From Planctomycetaceae bacterium (GTDB taxonomy: Bacteria > Planctomycetota > Planctomycetia > Pirellulales > Thermoguttaceae): a stretch of 58,094 nt of DNA. The notes beneath the pieces were generated by a model. The model ran no database searches. It saw nothing but the letters and a program-made list of their open reading frames with translations, and was not told the DNA's origin. A program made the translations under genes and the position numbers. The stretch is taken from NCBI GenBank assembly GCA_021372555.1, contig JAJFUI010000085.1:1-58094 (forward strand), read 5' to 3'. Positions 51,569 to 58,094 of the stretch are shown here, piece after piece (position 1 is the first letter of the stretch; each line of letters opens with the position of its first letter).

Positions 51569-53473
51569 TCACTTGCTCGCCAGCGGAATCACGCCGTCCC
51601 AGCCCGGCGGCGGACGGCGGTTGTGCTGGGCAATGTAGACGATGAGGAAGTCCTTCACCTGGTCCTCGGCCGGAATGCGGTGCAAAAGCTCGAACGCCCG
51701 CGGCCAGGAGCCCGCGAGAAACGCATCAAGCGCCGCCTCGTAGGTCGCGAGGTGCTCGTCCGTTAGCTCAGGGCATTGCGATGCCGGCGGCAACAGTTCG
51801 CTGACTTCCAGCGGGGCGTCGAGACCGTATGGGCGAACGATAGCCAGCCGCCGAACGCGAGCCACCTCGCGAGAGACGGTTTGTCGTACGATTTTCGCCG
51901 TCGCCTCGTCCAGCAGGATCGGGGCTTGGATCAGCCGGGTCATCCCTTCCAGCCGCGACGCGAGGTTGACGACCGGCCCAAAGACCGTCACCTTGACCTG
52001 ATCGACGGTGCCAATTTTTCCCGCTACAGCCCGACCGGTGGCCACGCCGATGCCGGCCCCGAGACCGGTCGATGCCTCGAAACCGGCGCGGACGGCCAGC
52101 GCGGCTCGGCACGTCCGCTCGACGGCGTCGGTCTGCGGGAGCGGCCAGCCCCAGAAACCCATCGCCGCATCGCCCTGGAAATCGCCAACCACCCCGCCGT
52201 GCTCGCGGATGTGGTGCGTCATCACGCCCAGCGCAGTGCTGACTTGTTGCAGCAGACCGAGCAGGTCGCCGGCTTTCCGCTCCGACTCACGCGAGAAGCC
52301 GCGAAGGTCGCAGAACATGACCGAGACTTCCGTTTCGCGCGGCGAAAGCACGACCTCCGGGTCTTCATCAGCCAGCGTGTCGAGCACCACCGGGGAGAAG
52401 AACTGGCTCAGCGTGGCGTGGCGATGCTCCAAGAGCCGCATCTGCCGTAGCGAGGCGAGCATGGCCGAAACCAACTCGGTGAACTTCACGTCTTCACGGA
52501 GGTCGCTGGGATCGGTCGAAGGCGTCAGGCCGGAACGCTCGACGTTGAACCGGCCGGCCACATACAGCGCCCACCCCCGACAGGCTTTGCCGACGACAGG
52601 CGTGCAGAACGCCCAATCAAAGGCGTCGCTCACGGTGTAGGACTCGGGCGTGGGCACAGTGGTGCCGCGCCAAACATGCAAGACGCTTTGCCCCTGGCGA
52701 ATCGATTCAAGGATCAAGCTCTGGCTGGGGCGGAAATCGGTGGCAATCGCCAGTCGCTGGTCCCAGTGCAAAACGCGGGGAGAGGCGTTAGGGCGAAGGC
52801 CAGAGGGAAGCGTTGCCGGCCCCCGATGTTTGTTCTCCCACGCTGATTGCTGCGATTCTGTCTGAGCCGCGTCATCGGGCACTGAAGCACCGCGCCTTCG
52901 TTGCCCTTCCTTGTCGTTTCTACTCGCTTCGCTCTCCTCTTTTCCCTCAACGGCGGCCACGACTGCGGCGGCGTCGGCTCGGGGAATGCCGGCCAAAAGC
53001 ATGCTGACCAGCCGCGTAAAAAGCTCCTGGTCGCTGGCCGCTCCGGAGATCACGTCTGGCAGGCGGCTGAGAACCTCGATGCGATAGTCGGGGTTGCGGA
53101 ACTGAACTTGCTTGAGGTACTGAGCGCTAAACGACTGCTGTTGTACGGGCGCCGGAGCATCGGCCGCGACGTTCACCTGCTGATCGGCCAACGTGAAGGT
53201 GGTTTGCCCAATGACGAAATGCTCGCCCGCCACGAGTGAAAACTGGTCTGCCTGTGAACCGCGGAGGAACAGCGGATTTCGGGCGTCCGCCAGCCGAACG
53301 ACTTCGAGGCGTTTGCCCGTCCAGATCAGGCTGGCGTGCCGTCGCGATATTTGCGAGTCCCATGGAACGGCCCAGCCGCCTCCAAGCCGGCCGAGCACGA
53401 CGGTCTCGCCCTCCGGCAGCGTACGACGCCAGCGGTGTTGCGGGTCGGTTCCTTGGGCGATCAAGTCAGGCAT
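51569..53473 (-). CDS. FHA-GAF-class III nucleotidyl cyclase
   Basis: 634 residues. FHA domain (about 25-95, GRLGGGWAVPWDSQISRRHA, the S-x-R-H pThr site), a GAF-like region (about 140-345) and a class III cyclase catalytic domain (about 380-560). Both metal-binding Asp are present (FCDLRGFS, Asp about 389; GDFQGD, Asp about 435), as are the transition-state Asn and Arg (VVNLASRLE, 503 and 507). The two residues that specify adenine, normally Lys and Asp/Thr, are Asp (about 431) and Pro (about 500), so cAMP, cGMP or another product cannot be predicted. FHA reads phosphothreonine, and the Ser/Thr kinase gene lies two genes upstream, which suggests kinase-controlled cyclase activity. Confidence 0.93.
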   Translation of the reverse strand: MPDLIAQGTDPQHRWRRTLPEGETVVLGRLGGGWAVPWDSQISRRHASLIWTGKRLEVVRLADARNPLFLRGSQADQFSLVAGEHFVIGQTTFTLADQQVNVAADAPAPVQQQSFSAQYLKQVQFRNPDYRIEVLSRLPDVISGAASDQELFTRLVSMLLAGIPRADAAAVVAAVEGKEESEASRNDKEGQRRRGASVPDDAAQTESQQSAWENKHRGPATLPSGLRPNASPRVLHWDQRLAIATDFRPSQSLILESIRQGQSVLHVWRGTTVPTPESYTVSDAFDWAFCTPVVGKACRGWALYVAGRFNVERSGLTPSTDPSDLREDVKFTELVSAMLASLRQMRLLEHRHATLSQFFSPVVLDTLADEDPEVVLSPRETEVSVMFCDLRGFSRESERKAGDLLGLLQQVSTALGVMTHHIREHGGVVGDFQGDAAMGFWGWPLPQTDAVERTCRAALAVRAGFEASTGLGAGIGVATGRAVAGKIGTVDQVKVTVFGPVVNLASRLEGMTRLIQAPILLDEATAKIVRQTVSREVARVRRLAIVRPYGLDAPLEVSELLPPASQCPELTDEHLATYEAALDAFLAGSWPRAFELLHRIPAEDQVKDFLIVYIAQHNRRPPPGWDGVIPLASK

Positions 53474-53475
53474 GG

Positions 53476-53874
53476 CTAGGACAAGCGATTAGGGATTGGG
53501 GATAGCCTCGCTCGGCGGCTAAGAAGGCCATCGGCGATGATAAGCGGAGCCAACACAATAATGATTGGAGTAAGCGCATCTGCCACCCGGTTCGTCAATT
53601 GAACAGCCGCAGGCGGCACAAAGTCGACCCATTGCCTGTCTTCCAGTTGGAAGAAACAGACAGGCAGCGGCAACCCCACCCAACGAAACGTCGGCGTGAC
53701 ATGGACGTCGCAGCAGCCAAGGCAAAAGCCAGCATACGCTCCGCCGATAAGCAGCGTGACGAAAAGGGGGCACCATCGCCGGCCCTTCTTCCTGCGCCAA
53801 AGACCGCGAAAGGACTTAAAGATCAGCCAAGTCGCCAGTACGATGATGGGGAGGGAAATCAGAAGGCTCATCAT
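53476..53874 (-). CDS. Small membrane protein in the kinase-cyclase operon
   Basis: 132 residues. Three hydrophobic segments, at about 3-19, 36-53 and 96-116. Between the first two is a basic patch (SFRGLWRRKKGRR) and a Cys-rich turn (FCLGCCDVHV). It starts 18 bases after the kinase stop codon and ends 2 bases before the cyclase start, so it is part of a tight operon. I recognise no family. Confidence 0.62.
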   Translation of the reverse strand: MMSLLISLPIIVLATWLIFKSFRGLWRRKKGRRWCPLFVTLLIGGAYAGFCLGCCDVHVTPTFRWVGLPLPVCFFQLEDRQWVDFVPPAAVQLTNRVADALTPIIIVLAPLIIADGLLSRRARLSPIPNRLS

Positions 53875-53892
53875 GGCGTCAGCTTCGGATCT

Positions 53893-55995
53893 CTAGTTCC
53901 TCGCGCTACCGCTCATTCGTTTCGCCATTCCCCAAAGGCCCGCCATCACCAGCGCGATCAGCGCGAAGGCGATGACGCCCGAGCGAAGCAGGCCGAGCTT
54001 CAACATGTCCAATGTGCGGCCGATTGCCGTCTCGTAGTCGTTCTGCACGATGACGTCCCAGCCCGTATTGTGCCCCCGCAAGCGGACCGGCTCCATCCGG
54101 GCCAGCCAGCGGCCCTTGTACTCCGCCCCATCCGGATCGACCGCCAACGGGTCGTGGTAATCCTGCTGTTGCCGGACATCGTGGTTGTCGGGCAAGTCAT
54201 CGTCATGGACGCGATAGTCCTTGAAATGATCCGGCAACTTGCCGTCGCGCGTCAGCAGCTTGTCGAACAACGGATGCTCGATGACCACGCCTTTGTGCTC
54301 GCCGCCGCGGTTGTCGACCAGAACGGCGAATCGGGTCTTGTTGCCGGGGAAGTCGATGAACCGCCCGACCTGCGCCGTCATTCCCACGGCGCCAAGGAAC
54401 TTCTTCGGGTCGGACAGGTCGTATACCGGCGCGCTGACGCAAACCGTCCAAGTTTCCCGCGACGACGGGAAGACATCGGAGAGCGTCGTCGCGGTCAGGT
54501 GTTCGCCGCGTTTCGGCCGCCAGTTGTCTTCCATGTCCACCGGTCCGCCATGAAAGTAGCTTCGCCAGGCGAAGTCGCGGCCGATCGTTCGGTTGTCCGG
54601 CGTCCGGACCGTGGACACCCCCTGTGCGTCGCAGAAAAACCAACTCGTGATCTCTTCTTCGCCGAACGACCGTCGCATGAACTGCGTGACAATCGCCGTG
54701 AACTCCTTCTGAAGCGCCAGCCGGTCCGTGTTCTCGCGAAGTTGCTGCCGTAGCGGGGCCAGCTCCTCGCCGCTCAGCTTCCGGCTGCCGAGCCTCGCGA
54801 GCAACTCGCTAAGCTCCGGCCTCGCGAGCGTGTCGGCCAATTTCCGGCGGAACAGATCCGACGCGGCCACTTCCTCCACAAGCCGATATCGTCGCTCCAG
54901 TTCGTACTCCGCGTTGCGCGCGGCGAATTGAGCGGCAAAACCGTTGCTCTTGAGCGCCTCGTTCGTCAACGCGGCCTCTGATTTCACCACCGCGGAATGA
55001 AAACCCTGCCACGCGAACCACGAAACTACCGCCAGCAGTAGCGCAGGCCCTACGGCGCCAAGGATCATCGCCGGCCGCCGCGCCAGTCGGGCGGCGCGAT
55101 CGTCCAGCGCGTCCAGCACCGCTTGAACGTTCGGATAACGCTCATGGGGATCGGGCGCCAAGCAGCGATCGACAATTGCGGCCAACATCTTGTCCACGCC
55201 GCGACGCTTTCGATGCCCCACCGGCGGCGGCGACTGCTCGATCGTCTTGCGATAATCCTTCAATCGCTGGGCCAGTTCGGGCGTCCGCTCGAACATGTCT
55301 ACCGTCTTGCCGCTCCGATGAGGCGGCTCACCGGTCAACATGCAATAGAGCAATGCCCCAAGGGCGTACACGTCCCAGCGGGCGTCCGGCACGGCCTCAA
55401 GGTCGGCCTGCTCTGGCGCCATGTAGAACATCGTTCCCAACGCCGGCGCCTGCTCGGTCGAAAGACGCGACTGACCGAAATCGGCCAACCGCGGCTTGCC
55501 ATCTTGGTCAAGCAGCACGTTGGCTGGCTTCAGGTCGCAGTGCAGGACGCCCTTGCCGTGGGCGTGGACAAGGCCCGTAGCGACGTCCCGCAGCAGCGCG
55601 ACCGCCTCGTCAGCCCGCAGTGGTCCCTGCGCGATCCGCTCGGCCAACGAGCCCTTCTCCAGATACTCCATGATGTAGTACGGCGGGTCGGCATCCCAGC
55701 CGACACCGACCAACTGCACCACGTACCGATCGGCGAATAGAAAAGCGAGCTTCTCGACCTCGCGGCTCAGCAGCGACCAGTCCAGCCCGCCGCGATGGGC
55801 GTAGAACTTGATGGCCACCCGCCGACCGGTGTTTTGCTCTCGGGCGACCCAAACCTCACCGTAGGCGCCGATGCCCAGAAATCGCTCCGGTTCATAGCCG
55901 GGCACGTTGGTGGGCGGATAGCCTCGCTTCAGGCTCATCTCCGCCGCCCGCCGCCGCTCCTGATCGCCCTGCACCTCGGTCGCGTCGCTGCTCAT
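53893..55995 (-). CDS. Transmembrane Ser/Thr protein kinase with Cache-type sensor domain
   Basis: 700 residues. N-terminal PKN-type kinase: Gly loop GIGAYGEVW, Lys 63 (VAIKFY), HCDLKPAN (catalytic Asp about 154; the HRD Arg is Cys, a non-RD kinase), DFGQS and MAPEQ. A membrane helix (about 309-331) leads to a large extracytoplasmic region (about 335-670) resembling a double Cache small-molecule sensor (DWRSYF-like and WTVCVSAPVYDLSDPKKFLG), and a second helix (about 673-692) near the end. The kinase is cytosolic and the sensor external. It is the first gene of an operon with a small membrane protein and an FHA cyclase, a plausible phospho-Thr relay. Confidence 0.94.
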   Translation of the reverse strand: MSSDATEVQGDQERRRAAEMSLKRGYPPTNVPGYEPERFLGIGAYGEVWVAREQNTGRRVAIKFYAHRGGLDWSLLSREVEKLAFLFADRYVVQLVGVGWDADPPYYIMEYLEKGSLAERIAQGPLRADEAVALLRDVATGLVHAHGKGVLHCDLKPANVLLDQDGKPRLADFGQSRLSTEQAPALGTMFYMAPEQADLEAVPDARWDVYALGALLYCMLTGEPPHRSGKTVDMFERTPELAQRLKDYRKTIEQSPPPVGHRKRRGVDKMLAAIVDRCLAPDPHERYPNVQAVLDALDDRAARLARRPAMILGAVGPALLLAVVSWFAWQGFHSAVVKSEAALTNEALKSNGFAAQFAARNAEYELERRYRLVEEVAASDLFRRKLADTLARPELSELLARLGSRKLSGEELAPLRQQLRENTDRLALQKEFTAIVTQFMRRSFGEEEITSWFFCDAQGVSTVRTPDNRTIGRDFAWRSYFHGGPVDMEDNWRPKRGEHLTATTLSDVFPSSRETWTVCVSAPVYDLSDPKKFLGAVGMTAQVGRFIDFPGNKTRFAVLVDNRGGEHKGVVIEHPLFDKLLTRDGKLPDHFKDYRVHDDDLPDNHDVRQQQDYHDPLAVDPDGAEYKGRWLARMEPVRLRGHNTGWDVIVQNDYETAIGRTLDMLKLGLLRSGVIAFALIALVMAGLWGMAKRMSGSARN

Positions 55996-56162
55996 CCCAC
56001 CAGTATAATGGGCCAGCCCGCGGGGGGCTAGCGGCCGGGCGCCGAGCCGGTGCGCGTCGAACCGCTATACTCCACGGCCACGTCGCGTGGTAAAATGGAG
56101 GGGTCGGAATTGGAGAGCAAGGGTTACTTCCGGCTTGCCGACCTGACAGTAAGGAAATGACG

Positions 56163-56420
56163 ATGGCCGCCACATTGGACACCGCCGCCTTTGACCGCGG
56201 CACCGATCCGATCCTGGACTTCTTCAGCCCCGAACAAGCGAGGGCATTGGTGGCGTATCGAGGCGACGTAGCCCTGCGGGCGAGGATCGAAGAACTCGCG
56301 CGAAGAAATACGGAAGACGCCCTGACCGAGGCCGAACAAGCCGAATATGAGGGCTATGTTCAGGCCAACAAGTTCGTTGCCGTTCTGCAGGCGAAGGCCA
56401 AAAAGCTCCTCCGCGACTAG
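56163..56420 (+). CDS. Small protein paired with HNH nuclease
   Basis: 85 residues from ATG 56163 (MAATLDTAAFDRG), placed 7 bases after AAGGA; ATG 56157 is a second option. The sequence is helical and acidic, ending in NKFVAVLQAKAKKLLRD. No known motif. It lies 5 bases before the HNH gene, and small helical proteins of this type recur before HNH nuclease genes in other genomes. Role unknown. Confidence 0.72.
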   Translation: MAATLDTAAFDRGTDPILDFFSPEQARALVAYRGDVALRARIEELARRNTEDALTEAEQAEYEGYVQANKFVAVLQAKAKKLLRD

Positions 56421-56425
56421 CCCGC

Positions 56426-56812
56426 ATGGATGCCGCAACGCGCCAGTTCGTTCGCCAACGCGCCCGATGCCGTTGCGAATACTGTGGGCTTCACGAAGAC
56501 CAGTCCCCCCTGGCTTCGTTGCACGTCGAGCACATTCGGCCGAAGAAACACAACGGCACCGACGACACGGACAACCTGGCGCTCGCGTGTATCGACTGCA
56601 ATCTCCACAAAGGGAGCAACGTCGCCGGATATGATCCCAAAACCGGGCAACTCACGGAGTTATTCTCGCCACGCCGTCATCAATGGGACGAGCATTTCGA
56701 GCGGCGCGGCCCGGTGATTGCCGGCAAAACGGCAATCGGCCGCACGACAGTTGATGTCCTGCAACTTAACGCCGAGGAGCGAGTTCAGTTGCGTATTCTG
56801 TCGACGCGTTAG
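56426..56812 (+). CDS. HNH endonuclease
   Basis: 128 residues. The HNH core is RCRCEYCGLHE, SLHVEHIRPKKHNGTDD and NLALACIDCNLHKGSN, with two CxxC zinc knuckles around the beta-beta-alpha metal site. Such small HNH proteins cut DNA and serve as homing, restriction or defence nucleases. Immediately downstream of a small helical ORF that could modulate it. No methyltransferase or specificity subunit is present. Confidence 0.92.
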   Translation: MDAATRQFVRQRARCRCEYCGLHEDQSPLASLHVEHIRPKKHNGTDDTDNLALACIDCNLHKGSNVAGYDPKTGQLTELFSPRRHQWDEHFERRGPVIAGKTAIGRTTVDVLQLNAEERVQLRILSTR

Positions 56813-56874
56813 CCAACCGAGATGACGAGATCAAGCGAACCGATTCTGACGAGCCGCGACAACGCTGACGGCAG

Positions 56875-57498
56875 CTACTTGTCGCCGACGGCCCCCCGCG
56901 CGCCGGAGCGGTTTCCCGTTCGCAACGTTCCCAACTCGTACATCCGCGTCCCGGTCTCCATCGGAACGACGAACCGCGCAAGGTAGTTCAGGGCTATTTC
57001 GACCGCATCGTCGTCGCTATCCGCGATGTAGCCGTAGTGCTCGGCATCGTCGCTGCCACGCTGCATGAGAGAATAATGGCCGTCGCCGCGACTGACGAGC
57101 GGATAGTCCGACGTGATCGTCAAAGCCAACGACATATGGGCCTTCACGCGTTTCCCTGTTCCCTTCTCGGCAGCGTCCGCCACCTTCTTAGCGAGATCGT
57201 CCATCTTCTGCTTCTCGATGCCAACCGAGAGCTGTTTCTCCAGACCGAGAGTCGGCCAATAGACCCGGAGAACAGCGACCTTCGTGCCTTTGTCAACAAC
57301 GCGGAAGGCGCGCACACGTAGGGGAGCAACGTCAGAATCACGCAGCCCGAAAGCATAGTCGCGGACGAGCGCGGGTTTTCCGTCTCGCAACACCTCGACC
57401 TTGCCGGAGTAGGACGGCTTGTCAACGTGCGTCTCCGACGCGCACCCGGGCAGCAACAACAGGACCGGCAGTGCTGAGAGAACAAGCGAGTATCGCAT
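56875..57498 (-). CDS. Lipoprotein of unknown function
   Basis: 207 residues with lipobox LLLPGC (Cys 19) and GGGGGAGAAG before the ATG. The mature protein is mixed beta/alpha and polar, with no membrane segment or known motif; a segment VFRVVDKGTKVAVLRVYWP-type is beta-rich. It is convergent with the HNH gene. Confidence 0.8.
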   Translation of the reverse strand: MRYSLVLSALPVLLLLPGCASETHVDKPSYSGKVEVLRDGKPALVRDYAFGLRDSDVAPLRVRAFRVVDKGTKVAVLRVYWPTLGLEKQLSVGIEKQKMDDLAKKVADAAEKGTGKRVKAHMSLALTITSDYPLVSRGDGHYSLMQRGSDDAEHYGYIADSDDDAVEIALNYLARFVVPMETGTRMYELGTLRTGNRSGARGAVGDK

Positions 57499-57507
57499 CT
57501 TCTCCCC

Positions 57508-57729
57508 CTAGAACAATCGCGGATATCGAACCGAATCCCCCCCTAACCCCCGGACCGCAGGCCGGGGGCGTCTCCCTTCGACTCTCGATTCTTTGCTCTC
57601 GCCTTTACTTCGCCGTAGGTTGGGGTGGCAGTTGTACTAGGTTGGGGTGGCAGTTGTACTGCCACCCCAACAAACCGGCAAGCACTTCATGGAGGTCGCA
57701 CTAGAACAATCGCGGGTATCGAGCCGAAT
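57508..57729. repeat. Intergenic repeat cluster: direct repeat, hairpins, tandem unit
   Basis: A 29-bp direct repeat (57508-57536 and 57701-57729, two mismatches). Between the copies: a 7-bp hairpin CCCCCGG/CCGGGGG (57547-57568), and two exact 22-bp tandem units (57617-57638, 57639-57660) of the type GGCAGTTGTACT followed by an inverted arm, giving a perfect 11-bp stem GTTGGGGTGGC / GCCACCCCAAC (57641-57671). The core is the one seen in the 71-bp repeat near 3.3 kb. Confidence 0.85.
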
Positions 57730-57765
57730 ACCTCCCCTTGACCCTCTGGATTGTCCGCTCTCGAC

Positions 57766-58094
57766 TTACTTCGCCTGCTCTTCCTTGTCGAAGGCGGCAT
57801 CAAACGCCACGCGGCTCGGCTCGAAGTCGAGCCTGCGGACAAAGTCGACGGCTTCCTTGGCGCCGCGGTCGCGGTCCATGCCGCTATCTTCCCACTCGAC
57901 GGATAGCGGGCCTGCATAGCCAGCGGTGTTCAAGGCGCGGATGAGCTCCTCGAAGTTCACGCCGCCGCGGCCCAGCGAGCGGAAGTCCCAGCCGCGGCGC
58001 GGATCGCCGAAGTTCAGATGGCTGCCGAGAATGCCACTGCGGCCATTGAGCGTCACACTGGCGTCCTTCATGTGGACGTGGTAAATGCGATCGG
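57766..58094 (-). CDS. Sugar-phosphate isomerase/epimerase (TIM barrel), 5'-truncated
   Basis: About 109 residues of the C-terminal part; the frame stays open to the window end, so the start is outside. The reading includes [28 protein letters not shown], and [20 protein letters not shown], with the conserved metal-binding Glu in the VEWE motif of the xylose isomerase-like family (AP endonuclease 2 fold). Such enzymes work on ketose/aldose sugars and myo-inositol derivatives. It ends in EEQAK. Confidence 0.87.
   Translation of the reverse strand, partial: DRIYHVHMKDASVTLNGRSGILGSHLNFGDPRRGWDFRSLGRGGVNFEELIRALNTAGYAGPLSVEWEDSGMDRDRGAKEAVDFVRRLDFEPSRVAFDAAFDKEEQAK

Overview
The window is GC-rich chromosomal DNA and almost certainly comes from a planctomycete, most likely close to the Pirellulales. 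The evidence is gene content: a YTV-repeat cell-wall type protein, leucine-rich-repeat and TPR proteins with planctomycete-style N-termini, a Cys/Pro-rich outer-membrane-like protein of the DUF6666 type, a DUF6798-like membrane protein, a Tat-dependent Gfo/Idh/MocA oxidoreductase, a fused MFS-PlsC protein, a Ser/Thr kinase with a sensor domain, and many one- or two-gene units on alternating strands. No phage, insertion sequence, CRISPR array or rRNA was recognised. One tRNA, tRNA-Ala(CGC), is present.

Layout. 0-4.6 kb: a truncated TPR protein, a 71-bp tandem repeat and a membrane LRR protein. 4.8-6.4 kb: greA, an intrinsic terminator, tRNA-Ala and its promoter, with divergent larB. 6.8-14.5 kb: a multi-PAS hybrid histidine kinase, an MsbA-like ABC exporter, a CheY-like regulator and a DUF481 outer-membrane protein. 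14.6-21.2 kb: a lysophospholipid flippase/acyltransferase fusion with its acyl-activating enzyme, then an APC permease carrying USP-like domains. 21.7-29.1 kb: secreted or surface proteins and an oxidoreductase. 29.5-31.8 kb: a nucleotidyltransferase overlapping a GHMP sugar kinase. 31.8-33.1 kb: a secreted thioredoxin with YHS-like domains. 33.4-37.7 kb: promoter, long structured leader, rho, a MazF-type toxin-antitoxin pair, pyrC and a NYN-domain protein. 37.8-45.2 kb: membrane proteins, a BRCT-MerR-TPR protein, the YTV protein, an antiporter, a PAP2 phosphatase coupled to a small HTH protein, and a small protein behind a near-consensus promoter. 45.3-50.9 kb: HAD phosphatase, DUF6798 protein, xylulokinase and a sugar-binding lipoprotein. 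51-58 kb: DUF4160/DUF2442, an FHA-GAF-cyclase / membrane protein / Ser-Thr kinase operon, a small-ORF/HNH pair, a lipoprotein, repeats and a truncated sugar isomerase/epimerase.

Functional themes are two- and one-component signalling (hybrid kinase, CheY, Ser/Thr kinase, FHA cyclase), envelope and phospholipid maintenance, transcription elongation and termination (GreA, Rho), and sugar metabolism (GHMP kinase/nucleotidyltransferase, xylulokinase, sugar-binding protein, isomerase). The most interesting candidates are the kinase/membrane protein/FHA-cyclase operon, the tRNA-terminator-greA read-through arrangement, the long structured rho leader, the BRCT-MerR-TPR regulator and the kinase/nucleotidyltransferase salvage pair. 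Functions are inferred from reading motifs; no database search was run.
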